NCBI GenBank assembly: GCA_021783695.1
Contig: JAJXTO010000017.1
Span: 1 to 58,267, forward strand
Reading direction: 5' to 3'
DNA length: 58,267 nt
Source of the DNA: Pseudomonadota bacterium
GTDB lineage: Bacteria > Pseudomonadota > Gammaproteobacteria > Burkholderiales > Burkholderiaceae_C
Shown: piece after piece, positions 43,704 to 53,557 of the stretch
Numbering within the stretch: the stretch's first letter is position 1
How the letters are laid out: every line of letters begins with the position of its first letter
The notes under the pieces: generated by a model
Database searches by the model: none
Seen by the model: only the letters and a program-made list of their open reading frames with translations
Told to the model about the DNA's origin: nothing
Program-made: the position numbers and the translations under genes

Positions 43704-44582
43704 TCAAGGCCCGGGCGCGGCAACGGACGGAAAACCCGCCGCGCCAAGCGCCCCCGCCAGACGCGGCAGGGCGCGCAGGGCGTTGGACGTGGTCTGTGCC
43801 GCAGTCTGCTCGATCGACCAGCCGCGCAGCGCCGCCATGGCGTGCGCAATGCGTGGCAGCTGCTCCGGTGCGTTGGGCGCGGGCGGCGCCTCAAGCGGTG
43901 CGCTGCGCGGACGGTAGAGCCAGACCGGCGGAATGTCGGGCGCGTCGGTTTCGAGCACGGGCACGGTGTCGGGCACGTCGACCAGCAATCGGCGGATGTT
44001 GAGCGCGCGTTCAAAGGTCATCGCGCCGCCAAAACCCAGCGCAAAACCCAGATCGATGAAGCTCTGCGCCTGCTGCATGCTGCCGTTGAACGCATGGGCG
44101 ATGCCCGCGGGCCGACCGGCGGCAAACCCGGCGCGGCGCAATCCGGCGAGCAGGGCGTCCTGCGATTTGCGCACATGCAGGATCACCGGCAAGCCACAGT
44201 CGCGGGCAATGCGCAACTGCGCCGCGTAAAACCGCTGCTGCCTGTCCCGGTCCAGACCGGGGACGAAAAAATCCAGCCCGATCTCACCGATGCCGACGAA
44301 CCGAGGATCGGCAAGCGCCTGCTCCACCGCCCGGCGCAACGCCTCCAGATCGGACTCCCGCGCCTGATCGACATACAGCGGATGGATGCCCAGCGCATAG
44401 CCCCAGCCACATAGTTGGGCCAGCGTCTGCACCGCGGAGAAATTGCCGCGTTCCACCGCCGGAATCACCCCGCCGAGCACTCCGGCCCGCCGTGCGCGCA
44501 GGGCCACGTCCAGCGCGCGGCCGCCAAACTCCGCCGCATCGAGGTGGGCGTGGGTGTCGAGCCAGATCGGTTGAGACTGCAT
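43704..44582 (-). CDS. TatD family metal-dependent hydrolase
   Basis: A 292-residue TIM-barrel nuclease. It has the metal site HxH in LDTHAHLD near residue 10, GEIGLDFF near 99 carrying the glutamate, VILHVRKS near 135, and the final ETDAPDIPP aspartate near 220. TatD proteins are 3'-5' DNases or deoxyribonuclease-like enzymes with roles in repair. The start at 44582 follows the family N-terminus. It diverges from the pel operon. Confidence 0.9.
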   Translation of the reverse strand: MQSQPIWLDTHAHLDAAEFGGRALDVALRARRAGVLGGVIPAVERGNFSAVQTLAQLCGWGYALGIHPLYVDQARESDLEALRRAVEQALADPRFVGIGEIGLDFFVPGLDRDRQQRFYAAQLRIARDCGLPVILHVRKSQDALLAGLRRAGFAAGRPAGIAHAFNGSMQQAQSFIDLGFALGFGGAMTFERALNIRRLLVDVPDTVPVLETDAPDIPPVWLYRPRSAPLEAPPAPNAPEQLPRIAHAMAALRGWSIEQTAAQTTSNALRALPRLAGALGAAGFPSVAAPGP

Positions 44583-44771
44583 GCAACGGGCCTCCGGGCG
44601 CCTTCTAAAGGGAGGGCGCAACGTAAAAAATCACAAGTTTGACAAAAATCCGCGTACAGAGCCGATGGGCACCATGAAAAACCTGGAAAATCGAGCACTT
44701 GGATCGTGAGATTCACAGAACTGATTCAGTCCGGCACAGATCCGAGATCAGGCCCCAATCCAGAGCCGCAT

Positions 44772-47666
44772 ATGCAACGCCGCCATTTTCTTCAATCCAT
44801 CGCCCAAAGCCGCCTGCTCGCCAACCCTCTGGGGCGCAGAAGTCTGCTTGCCCTTGGTCTGCTCGGGACTGGCGCTGGCAAGGCCATGGCGCAAACCGCC
44901 GCCTGCGCCTGCGGGCAATGTCCAGCGTGTTTGCAGGGCACGGCAGCTTCCACCGAAATGCCCGCAGTTGCGTTTTACTACGGTGCGCGCATTCCCGTGG
45001 ACGATCTGCGGGCGTTTGACTGGGTGGTGCTGGAGCCGCAGCACGCGCTGTCGCAACACGCGGGCATGGTCTCCGCGCTCGGGCCGGACACCCTGGCGCT
45101 GGCGTATGTGTCGGTGGGCGAAGTCACGCCCGATCGCCCGTATTACGCCGACATGCCCAAGGCCTGGCTGCCGACGTCAAACGCCGCCTGGGGCTCAAGC
45201 GTGGTCGATCAGACGGCCGCGGGCTGGCCGCAGTTTCTGCGCAGCAACATCATCAAACCGCTGTGGGATGCAGGCTTTCGCGCCTTCTTTCTCGACACCC
45301 TCGACTCGTATCAACTGCTGGCCAAAACCCCGGCGGCCCAGCGGCAACAGGCGCTGGCGCTGACGGAAACCCTGCGCGGCCTGGTCGCAGCATTTCCCGG
45401 CATCCGCCTGCTGCTCAACCGCGGCTTCGAGCTGGTCGACCCCACCCTGGCGCCGAACATCCTCGCGGTGGCGGCTGAATCTCTGTACCGCGGCTGGAAT
45501 CAGAGCGAGTCCCGCTATGCCGAGGTCAGCGCCGCAGATCGCGACTGGCTGCTCGCCCGGTTTGGCGACATGCGCAGCCAGTTCAAGCTGCCCTGCATCG
45601 CCATCGACTATTGCGCCCCGCAGGACCGTGCCCTCGCCCGGCAGACGGCGCAAAAAATTGCTGCCCACGGTCTCATTCCCTGGGTGGCCGATCCGGCGTT
45701 GGAGAGTCTGGGCGTGGGGAATGTGGAATTGGTGCCGCGCCGCGTGCTGCTGCTGCACTCCTGCGAGCAGGGCGACAGCCCGGAACTGCAGGCGCAGAGC
45801 GCGCACCTGTATGGCGCGATGCCGCTGGAATATCTCGGCCTGGTGCCGGAATACCGCTATGTCGGCGCGCCCGCCATCACCGGGCCGCTGGCCGGGCGCT
45901 ATGCCGCCGTGGTGCTCTACCCGGATGATGGCAAGGCGCCGCCAGACATCCGCGCCCTGCTCAAGCGCGCCAAGGCCGAGGGCGTGCCGGTGGCCGTGCT
46001 GGGGTATGCCGATTTCGATGTGCTGGCCGATCTGGGGGAGCAAGTGGGCAATGACACGCTTGCCGCGCCAATCAAGGTGCAAAGGCAACCCGGCGCCCCC
46101 AACGGCGAAGTCATTCCCCTCATCAGTTCGCAAAACACCATCCGCCTGACCGCCGGACCCGATGCGCAAGTCTGGCTGCGCGCCACCGGCGCCGACGGGC
46201 AGGTGATGGACGGCGCGGCCATCACCCCCTGGGGCGGCTATGCCCTGGGCGCATTTGGCTTGTTCAATCTGCCGGGCAACACTGGCACGCGATGGTCGAT
46301 CGATCCGGTCGAGTTTTTCCGCGCCGCGCTGCGGGTGGGCACGGACCCGATGCCCAATCTCACCACCCGCACCGGACGACGCGTGTTTTTCGTGCACTTC
46401 GACGGCGACGGCTGGCCCAACGCCTGCGATCAGCCGGGCTCGCCACTGGCCTGCGAGGTGCTGGTCAGTGAATTTCTCGAAAAGTACAAGGTGCCCACAC
46501 TGGCCTCGGTCATCATCGGTGAAATCAGCCATGAAGGGCTGTACCCCAAGACCGCCGACGCCTCACAGAAATGGGCGAAACGCATGTACGCCCTGCCCTG
46601 GATCGAGGTGGGCAGCCACACCTGGTCGCATCCCTTCAACTGGGCGCAGGCCAGCAAGACGCACAGCCCGGGCACCCCGAGCAAGGCCTATCCCTACGGG
46701 GACTACCTGCCGCTGCCCAACTACACCTTCAGCACCCGGAGCAATGTCATCGAGGCCGCACGGTACATCGACGACAAGCTCTGCCCGCCGGGCAAGAAGT
46801 GCAACATGATTCTGTGGCCCGGCGACTGCAATCCGCCCGACGAGGCCGTGGCCATGGCCTATGAATTCGGCCTGGGCAATCTCAACGGCGGTGGCGCGCC
46901 CATCAGCAGGACCCGGCCCACACTGTCGGACATCTGGCCCATGGGCATTCCCAAGGGCCAGTATTTTCAGGTGTATGCGCCCTGCTCCAACGAGGAAGAC
47001 TACACACACAACTGGACAGGGCCCTACTTCGGCTTCGAGCGCGTGATCGAGAGCTACCAGATGACCGACTCCCCCCGCCGCTTCAAGCCCATCGACGTCT
47101 ACTACCACCCTTATATCGTGACCAAGGCGGCAGGGGCGAAAAGCCTGCATACGGTGTACCAGTGGGCGCTCCAGCAACCGACGCACGCCATTTACGGACA
47201 TCAATACTTCCGTAGTGTGAACGATTGGCGGCAGGCCACGGTGGCGCGACGACTGGCCGGTGGCTGGCGCCTGCGCAGCGGCGCGGAACTGCGGCAGTGG
47301 ACCCAGCCCGTCTCGGCAGCCAAACCTCAGCTCGCGCAGTGCCAGAACATCGCCGGCTGGAACGAGCACGCACAGCAGCGCTATCTCCATGCCACCGCCG
47401 GGCAGGTGGTGTTGCAGACCGCGGCTGCGGGCAAGGCCGCGCCGCGGCTGGTCGAGGCCAACGCAGACATCACCCGCTGGGCCGTGCAGACCGGCGGCAG
47501 CGTGCAACTCAGTCTGCAGGGGCATCTGCCAATCGAGGCGGTGTTCGAGCTGCCTGCCGGTTGGTCCGCGCAGGCCAGCAAGGGCGCGACAGTCGAGACC
47601 ACGCCGGCCGGTGCGCGCGTGCGTAGCAGCGGCACGACAGCCGATCTCACCCTGAAGTCGGCCTGA
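44772..47666 (+). CDS. pelA: Pel polysaccharide glycoside hydrolase/deacetylase PelA
   Basis: A 964-residue periplasmic PelA (about 948 in Pseudomonas). The N-terminus MQRRHFLQS fits a twin-arginine signal followed by the hydrophobic SLLALGLLGTGAG. A cysteine cluster CACGQCPAC (45-53) follows. The hydrolase barrel spans about 64-290 (VSVGE near 113-117, FLDTLDSY near 173-180). The deacetylase domain has FVHFDGDGW and HTWSHPFNW as its metal and catalytic motifs, about residues 535-630. It deacetylates and trims Pel. It is first in the pel operon; a GTG at 44706 is a less likely start. Confidence 0.93.
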   Translation: MQRRHFLQSIAQSRLLANPLGRRSLLALGLLGTGAGKAMAQTAACACGQCPACLQGTAASTEMPAVAFYYGARIPVDDLRAFDWVVLEPQHALSQHAGMVSALGPDTLALAYVSVGEVTPDRPYYADMPKAWLPTSNAAWGSSVVDQTAAGWPQFLRSNIIKPLWDAGFRAFFLDTLDSYQLLAKTPAAQRQQALALTETLRGLVAAFPGIRLLLNRGFELVDPTLAPNILAVAAESLYRGWNQSESRYAEVSAADRDWLLARFGDMRSQFKLPCIAIDYCAPQDRALARQTAQKIAAHGLIPWVADPALESLGVGNVELVPRRVLLLHSCEQGDSPELQAQSAHLYGAMPLEYLGLVPEYRYVGAPAITGPLAGRYAAVVLYPDDGKAPPDIRALLKRAKAEGVPVAVLGYADFDVLADLGEQVGNDTLAAPIKVQRQPGAPNGEVIPLISSQNTIRLTAGPDAQVWLRATGADGQVMDGAAITPWGGYALGAFGLFNLPGNTGTRWSIDPVEFFRAALRVGTDPMPNLTTRTGRRVFFVHFDGDGWPNACDQPGSPLACEVLVSEFLEKYKVPTLASVIIGEISHEGLYPKTADASQKWAKRMYALPWIEVGSHTWSHPFNWAQASKTHSPGTPSKAYPYGDYLPLPNYTFSTRSNVIEAARYIDDKLCPPGKKCNMILWPGDCNPPDEAVAMAYEFGLGNLNGGGAPISRTRPTLSDIWPMGIPKGQYFQVYAPCSNEEDYTHNWTGPYFGFERVIESYQMTDSPRRFKPIDVYYHPYIVTKAAGAKSLHTVYQWALQQPTHAIYGHQYFRSVNDWRQATVARRLAGGWRLRSGAELRQWTQPVSAAKPQLAQCQNIAGWNEHAQQRYLHATAGQVVLQTAAAGKAAPRLVEANADITRWAVQTGGSVQLSLQGHLPIEAVFELPAGWSAQASKGATVETTPAGARVRSSGTTADLTLKSA

Positions 47667-47682
47667 CCGACAAGTGGAGCTG

Positions 47683-50600
47683 ATGCTGGACAAACCCCGC
47701 CCCGCCGGACGCGACCCGCTGCACATCTCCCCCGATGATCCGCAGCGCAGCCGTCTGTTTCCGCGCGGCATGCTGTTTGGGCTGGGCCTGCTGTGCGCAG
47801 GCACCCTGGCGCTGGTCTATCCGGGGCAAAATCTGATGCGTCTGCTGGCCACCAGCACCGACAACGGTCTGGCAATCGATTACCTGCGCCACCTGGTCCA
47901 CCTGCGCGGCGGCGATATCGAACTGCGCCTGATGCTGGCGCAACGCTATGTGCGCATCGGCAAATCGCAAGAGGCGCTGGACGCCCTGGGCACGCTGCAA
48001 AGCCCGCAGGCCGACGCCCTGCGTCTGCAAATCTGGAAAACCCGCTGGTTCGACGCGCGCGCCCTGGGTCAGCCTGCCAAGGAGGCGCAGGCACGCCAGG
48101 CGCTCTCCGCCCTGCTGCAACGCACCCGCCCGGACAGCTACACCGCATGGCGCGATACCCTGATCCTGCTGCAAGGGCTGGACGAACCTCAGGCCGTGCA
48201 GCGCCTCACCGGCATGGTGACCCAATTTCTGCCGCTGCCGCCCACTGCCGCGCAGCAAGCCGCGCGATTGCTCGTCGGCCTGCATGCCGATGCGCTGGCC
48301 GCCCAAGTGCTGTTCAACACGGCAAAAACCAAGGTCACTGAGGCCGAACGCCTGCGCCTGATCCAGGCGGGTGCGAACGCTCTGCTCGCATCCAACCAGC
48401 CGTCGCTGGCCTACAGACAAACCGCAGCGGCGCTGGGCACCCGCCCGGTCCAGCCGGCAATGGCCTGGTTCATGGTGCAACTGGCCTTGGGCGCCAATCT
48501 GCCGGCCGACGCCGGGCACTGGCTACGGCAGGCGGTCGACCTCGATCTGCCAGCACCCCAGCTTGGCCAGGCGCTCACCCCGGCGCAGCGCGAGCTGGCG
48601 TGGCAGGTGCTGCTGGCCGGTGGCGATCTGCGCAGCGCGGTTCACATTGCCGATGCCGCATTGTCGAAGGCGCCGGGCAACCGCGCCTGGGCCGAACGGC
48701 GTGCGCAAGTGCTGGAGTGGAACGGCCAGCCCGACGCCGCCATGCAGCAGTGGATCGCCCTGCTGGGCGCCCAGTTCAGCCGCCACGCGCTCGACGAACT
48801 CCGTCGGCTGGCGCTCGCGCTGTATTCCAGCAGCGGCATGGATGTCTATTGGCAGCAGCGTGCCGCGCACACCACACTGACTGCGGCGGAATGGCTGCAG
48901 TACGCCCAGGCGCTGGAAGTGCGCGGTCACCCGGAACAGGCCGTGCGCATTCTGCGCCAGGCTGCGGTCCAGGAGCCGGGGGTGCTGTCGCCGCTGGCGT
49001 GGCTGCTGGGCAATATGGGCGAGGTGGACGCCTCGCTGTCCGCCTATGCCGAGGCGCTCAAGCGCGGCGCGCTCGATCTGCGCGGCAGCATCGACTACGC
49101 CATCGCCCTGCTGCAGAGTGGGCAGTTCGAGCAGGCGCGGCATGTTCTTGAAATCACCCAGCATCTGCCAGCCGCCTTAGAGTGCATTCCCGCCAAAGCG
49201 GGTCCGCCGCGCACGGCAGGCGCCCCCCGTGTCACGGCGCAGCCCTGCAGCGACGCCGGCCTGCTGGCTGCGCACCAGAGCCTGCTCGGTGACATCGCCT
49301 GGGATATGGGCGAATTGCGCAACGCGGAAACGGCTTACGGCAGCATCTGGCAAAACCCCGAACTGCGCGACCGCATCAAGCCCTATCAGCTCCAGCGCTT
49401 CATCATCCTGACGCAACAATCGCAGGGCGATGCCGCCGCGCTGCGCCTGCTGCCGCAAGCCTGGGCCAGGGCGCCTTCGGAAGCGCTGGCCCTGTTGTGG
49501 CTGCAATCGCTGGTGCGCCAGCCCAGTCAGAAGGGCATTGAGGAATGGCAGCATCTGGTGCTGGACAGTGAAGCTGGCGCCGCCCTGCGCGACCAGCCGC
49601 AGATGTACGCCGCACGCGCGCAGGTGTGGCGCGCGCTGGGCCGCACCGATCTGGCGCTGGCCGATCTGCACACCGCGCTGCGCCTGTCTCCGGCTGATAC
49701 CGACAATCAGATCGCCCTGTTGTGGATGCTGATCGACAGCAACCAGCTCGACGCCCTGCGGCGCGACCTTGCGCTCTACAGCCGCAGTCTGCAAGGCTTG
49801 CCCGACGGACTGGACGTGCTCAGCGCGGCGGCGCAAACCCTGGGCGACAGTGCCGCCGCGCTGCGCTACAGCCAGCAGATATACCCGCGCAAGAAGACCG
49901 ACGCGCTGTGGCTGCTGAACTACGGCGACCTGCTGGCGCAAGCCGGTGACAGCCGCCGCGCCCAGGCGGCCTACAGCCAGGCCTGGGCGCTGTTGCAACT
50001 GCCTCCCAAGGCCACCACTGGGGGCAAGACCACCAACAAGAGTCTGGACGATCTGCTCGCCCGGCTGCGTCTGAGCCACAGCCGGCTCGATGGGGCTGGC
50101 CAGCAGGCGTTGCTGGTTCAGTTGCGCGACAAGCTGCGCAGCGGCGCGTTGAACAGTCAGCAAACCCTGCAGGCCAACGCCGCCATTGCCGACTGGCTGC
50201 TGCGCCTGGATACCAACTCGGCCGCGCGCTGGTGGCTGGCGCGGCGCGTACTCACCCCGGCAGCGCGTCAGTCCATCGCGTTGCAGATGGCTTTGCGCGA
50301 TAACGACCGGGAGGCCGTCCGCCATCTGCTGCAGCAAGGGGCGGCGCGCCACCTGCTCCCGCAGGACAAGCCCGAGGCCGAGCGCGCCGCCGGTCACCCC
50401 CTGCAGGCGCTGGCTGCGGCCGAACAGGTGCTGGAAACCGCCGCCGAGCGCGGCCAGGACAACCCGGCGCTGCAAGCACTGGCGAGACAGACCGCCGAGC
50501 AGCAGCTCGCACTGGCGCATCGCGCCACGGTTACTCTGGAACATCGCCAGATCGACAATGTGGTGCGGCAGGGGCCGGTGCTGCGGCTGTCGCTGCAGCT

Positions 50601-51432
50601 CGGCGGGCAGTGGCGGGTGCAGGCACAGGCCAGCCGCCAATCCCTGCGCAGCAACAACACTGCGGCGCTGGTCGGCGTGCCCTCCACCTGGAGCGATGCG
50701 CAGATCGGCGCGCAGTGGCAGGGCGAGCGTGCGCAGCTTGGCGGCGCGCTGACGCACAACACCGCCGTGGGCACGCTGAACGGCTGGCGCATCGACGGCG
50801 GCGCGCAGTTGCCGGGAAATATCCGCGCCCAGGTGCAGGCCGAGCACAACGCCGTGGCGGATGAATCCGGCCCGCTGCAGATCGCGGGCGCCCGCGACCG
50901 GCTGCAGTTGCGGCTGTCTCGCGACTTCGGGCGCGTCTGGGCCAATGTGAGCACGGCGGTGATGTCCTACGACACCCGCCGCGGCGACCCGCTCGGGCAT
51001 GGCGCCAGCACCCAGTTCGAGCTGGGCCTGTGGTTGCGCCGCGGGCAACCCGACCTCAGCGCCAAGTTGCTGGGCTATTCCAACCGATTCAGCGCCAAGG
51101 CAGACCCGCCGCTGCCCGCCTACGCCCCGCTGGTGCCAGGCGGCGTGGCGCCGAATGCGGCGTTTTTCGTCCCGGCAGGCGATGATGTCTACGGTCTGGG
51201 ATTTGGCTTCAATATGGCGCACAGCGACACTTATACGAGCCACTGGTTGCCGTATGCCGAGGTCGATGTGCTGCAATCACGCCGATTGGGATGGACCAAC
51301 AACCTGAATCTGGGCATTCATGGCCCGGTGTTCGGGTCCGACGAACTGTCTTTGAGTTACCAGCGCCAGCAAAACACCTCGGGGCTGAACCGCCAGTGGA
51401 GTGTGCAGTACCGGCTGTGGTTCGGCCGCTGA
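47683..51432 (+). CDS. pelB: Pel outer-membrane export protein PelB (TPR plus beta barrel)
   Basis: A 1249-residue protein. An N-terminal membrane helix (about 30-48) is followed by a very long series of tetratricopeptide repeats (about 60-900), and a C-terminal beta barrel starts around residue 955, with alternating strands to the final YRLWFGR. It guides Pel and forms the outer-membrane pore, recruiting PelA to the TPRs. The ATG at 47683 has GGAG just upstream; a GTG at 47674 is possible. Residues about 500-525 look like an inserted loop. Confidence 0.92.
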   Translation: MLDKPRPAGRDPLHISPDDPQRSRLFPRGMLFGLGLLCAGTLALVYPGQNLMRLLATSTDNGLAIDYLRHLVHLRGGDIELRLMLAQRYVRIGKSQEALDALGTLQSPQADALRLQIWKTRWFDARALGQPAKEAQARQALSALLQRTRPDSYTAWRDTLILLQGLDEPQAVQRLTGMVTQFLPLPPTAAQQAARLLVGLHADALAAQVLFNTAKTKVTEAERLRLIQAGANALLASNQPSLAYRQTAAALGTRPVQPAMAWFMVQLALGANLPADAGHWLRQAVDLDLPAPQLGQALTPAQRELAWQVLLAGGDLRSAVHIADAALSKAPGNRAWAERRAQVLEWNGQPDAAMQQWIALLGAQFSRHALDELRRLALALYSSSGMDVYWQQRAAHTTLTAAEWLQYAQALEVRGHPEQAVRILRQAAVQEPGVLSPLAWLLGNMGEVDASLSAYAEALKRGALDLRGSIDYAIALLQSGQFEQARHVLEITQHLPAALECIPAKAGPPRTAGAPRVTAQPCSDAGLLAAHQSLLGDIAWDMGELRNAETAYGSIWQNPELRDRIKPYQLQRFIILTQQSQGDAAALRLLPQAWARAPSEALALLWLQSLVRQPSQKGIEEWQHLVLDSEAGAALRDQPQMYAARAQVWRALGRTDLALADLHTALRLSPADTDNQIALLWMLIDSNQLDALRRDLALYSRSLQGLPDGLDVLSAAAQTLGDSAAALRYSQQIYPRKKTDALWLLNYGDLLAQAGDSRRAQAAYSQAWALLQLPPKATTGGKTTNKSLDDLLARLRLSHSRLDGAGQQALLVQLRDKLRSGALNSQQTLQANAAIADWLLRLDTNSAARWWLARRVLTPAARQSIALQMALRDNDREAVRHLLQQGAARHLLPQDKPEAERAAGHPLQALAAAEQVLETAAERGQDNPALQALARQTAEQQLALAHRATVTLEHRQIDNVVRQGPVLRLSLQLGGQWRVQAQASRQSLRSNNTAALVGVPSTWSDAQIGAQWQGERAQLGGALTHNTAVGTLNGWRIDGGAQLPGNIRAQVQAEHNAVADESGPLQIAGARDRLQLRLSRDFGRVWANVSTAVMSYDTRRGDPLGHGASTQFELGLWLRRGQPDLSAKLLGYSNRFSAKADPPLPAYAPLVPGGVAPNAAFFVPAGDDVYGLGFGFNMAHSDTYTSHWLPYAEVDVLQSRRLGWTNNLNLGIHGPVFGSDELSLSYQRQQNTSGLNRQWSVQYRLWFGR

Positions 51433-51469
51433 CCGCGTTCTTTTCAACATGATGATGCAGGAGAGTTCC

Positions 51470-52042
51470 ATGACCATTTCCTCCCCCACGCGCCGCGCCG
51501 CGCTCGGCCTTGCCGGTGCGGCGGTGTTGCTGCTTGCAGGCTGCGCCGTGACCGCCCTGCCCGGCCAGTCGCTCTCCGTTCCTGCGGATGGCAAGTTCGC
51601 GGTGCTGCCGCTGTCCAATGCCACCGACGTGCCGCTGGTCGAGCGCCGCGCGCAGGCCATCACCGTGTCGCTGCTGCAGCAAAAAGGCCTGCGCGATGTG
51701 GTGGTCTATCCGCAGAAAGCGAGCGACAACCCGCTGGATGCCGAGCCTGCGGTAAGCTCGGCGCAGGTCCTGGCCTGGGCCCGGCAGCAAGGTGCGCGCT
51801 ACGCACTCTCCGGCACGGTCACCGAGTGGCGCTACAAGACCGGTGTGGATAGCGAGCCTGCGGTTGGCATCACCCTGCAGGTGGCCGATGTGTCCACCGG
51901 CCAGGTGGTGTGGAGCGCCAGCGGCGGCCGTTCTGGCTGGGGTTATCAGGCGCTGGCGGCCGTGGGGCAGTCGCAGCTCGAATCGCTGCTGCGCGGTATC
52001 CGCGTGACGGCGCCCGCCGAGAAAACCGCCGCCAAGCCCTGA
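51470..52042 (+). CDS. pelC: Pel outer-membrane lipoprotein PelC
   Basis: A 190-residue lipoprotein with a lipobox LLAGC (C25) after a hydrophobic signal. The mature domain shows the PelC fold pattern (FAVLPLSNATDVP, YALSGTVTEWRYK). Known PelC forms a dodecameric ring under PelB that funnels the positively charged polymer. The ATG at 51470 has an AGGAG site 6-7 bases upstream. It is 37 bases after pelB. Confidence 0.9.
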   Translation: MTISSPTRRAALGLAGAAVLLLAGCAVTALPGQSLSVPADGKFAVLPLSNATDVPLVERRAQAITVSLLQQKGLRDVVVYPQKASDNPLDAEPAVSSAQVLAWARQQGARYALSGTVTEWRYKTGVDSEPAVGITLQVADVSTGQVVWSASGGRSGWGYQALAAVGQSQLESLLRGIRVTAPAEKTAAKP

Positions 52043-52060
52043 GCACCTGCAGATGTCCGC

Positions 52061-53557
52061 ATGAAGCTCGACAAGCTCTCCACCCGCGTCACCCGCCGCA
52101 TGCGCGTCGATACGGCGCTCATGCGCTGGCAGTGGCTGCGCTACTGGCGGCCGAACACCCAGTCCGGACGGCTGGTCGCCATGATCGAGAGCGTGCTGCT
52201 GCCGGTGCTGGTGCTCTGGCTGGGCTGGAAACTCAGGCCCGATGATCCGCTGGGTGCGCACGCCGGATTCCCCTGGGCCTGGTTCGGCCCCTGGCTGATC
52301 GCGGTGCGCTATGGCGCAGGCTATGGCCTGTTCGGCGTGGCGTTCTACGCGGCGTTCTGGAAATTCGGCCCCATGCTGTTCGGCCCCAACGCAGACAGCG
52401 CGTTTCCAGCCGAACTCTTCCTCGGCGGCATGCTGATGACCCTGATCCTGGGCGAATTCGGCGCGGCCTTCCGCAACCGCCAGGTGCTGCACCGTGAGGT
52501 GACCAAAGACCTCAGGGCACGGCTGGAGCGCACCAAGCGGCGCCTGTTCGTCATCAAGGAGGCCCTGTCCACCCTGGAGCAGGAGCTCACCGATCGGCCC
52601 ATGACCCTGCGCGACGCCCTGCTCGACCTGCGGCGCACATTCACGCTCCAGGGCAATCGCCCGGCCTTGTCCGCGCCCGATGCCATTGCCGGGCTGCCGG
52701 CGCCGCGCCCGCTTCCCGATCCACGCGCCTTCCTGCAATTGCTCAGCCAGTCGTGCCGTCTGGTCGAGGCGGGGATTTTTGTCCGCGAGATCAGCCCCGA
52801 GGGGCTGCAATGGCGGCTGGCGACGTCTCTCGGACAGGCCCTGCCCGCGCTCGATCAGGAGGATGTGTTGATCGGCCGCGCCCTGGAGTCGCACCAGTCG
52901 GTCCACATCGCCCAGACGGCGCTGAACGAAGCGCAGGAGAGCCATCCCTGGGTGTTCGTCGCCCCGCTGCGGCTGGACGAATATGACGAGGTGGACGCCC
53001 TGCTGGCGGTGCACACCATGCCCTTCATGTCGTTCGAGGAAAACAATCTCCAGCGTCTGCAGGTGTTGTGCGCCTCTTACCTCGACTTCAGCCAGCTCGA
53101 GCTCACGGTCGAAGATGTGCGCTCCGCGTGGGTGCAGGCACCGATCGGCTTGCAGCAGGAGTGGGCGCAACTCAGTGAACTCGGGCAGAAATTCAGGCTG
53201 CTCAGCTACTGCGCAGTGTGGAGCGGGCAAGGCCGCGTCAGCGACGACGCGCTGGCCGAATTCGCCGGACTGCAGCCCGTGGAAAGCTCCACCTGGACAC
53301 TCAAGGGACGCGGCGGCAAACCCGCACTGGTGGTGCTGCTGCCTTTGCTCAGCTCCGCCGGTCTGGCCAACTACCGCCGTGACATGGTGACCCTGCTCGG
53401 GCAGATTCTGGGCCGCAGCAACCAGCGTCCGGATCAGTCCTTCGATCTGGATTTTCTCGAAGTTGCCGGCGCGCCGGGCTTCCGCGAACTGCACCGCCTG
53501 CTCTCCAGCGCGCAGCCCGATCGCCCCCCGGCTTCGCAGGTGGCCGAACGTCCATGA
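52061..53557 (+). CDS. pelD: Pel regulatory inner-membrane protein PelD (GAF and degenerate GGDEF)
   Basis: A 498-residue protein: three to four membrane segments (about 40-140), a coiled coil (about 150-185), a GAF domain (about 225-350) and a degenerate GGDEF domain (about 360-480). In Pseudomonas, c-di-GMP binding through an RxxD I-site switches on Pel synthesis. Here the expected position before the VVLLPL strand reads QPVESSTWTLKG, with no RxxD; an RVSD lies further upstream. Activation by c-di-GMP may therefore differ. It is coupled to pelE by ATGA. Confidence 0.9.
   Translation: MKLDKLSTRVTRRMRVDTALMRWQWLRYWRPNTQSGRLVAMIESVLLPVLVLWLGWKLRPDDPLGAHAGFPWAWFGPWLIAVRYGAGYGLFGVAFYAAFWKFGPMLFGPNADSAFPAELFLGGMLMTLILGEFGAAFRNRQVLHREVTKDLRARLERTKRRLFVIKEALSTLEQELTDRPMTLRDALLDLRRTFTLQGNRPALSAPDAIAGLPAPRPLPDPRAFLQLLSQSCRLVEAGIFVREISPEGLQWRLATSLGQALPALDQEDVLIGRALESHQSVHIAQTALNEAQESHPWVFVAPLRLDEYDEVDALLAVHTMPFMSFEENNLQRLQVLCASYLDFSQLELTVEDVRSAWVQAPIGLQQEWAQLSELGQKFRLLSYCAVWSGQGRVSDDALAEFAGLQPVESSTWTLKGRGGKPALVVLLPLLSSAGLANYRRDMVTLLGQILGRSNQRPDQSFDLDFLEVAGAPGFRELHRLLSSAQPDRPPASQVAERP

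Noticed and set aside
44583-44771. Possible c-di-GMP riboswitch or FleQ-type box upstream of pelA.
   Set aside because: None of the conserved riboswitch core sequences or a clear FleQ palindrome is present. A TTGACA at 44639-44644 has no -10 partner at the right distance.
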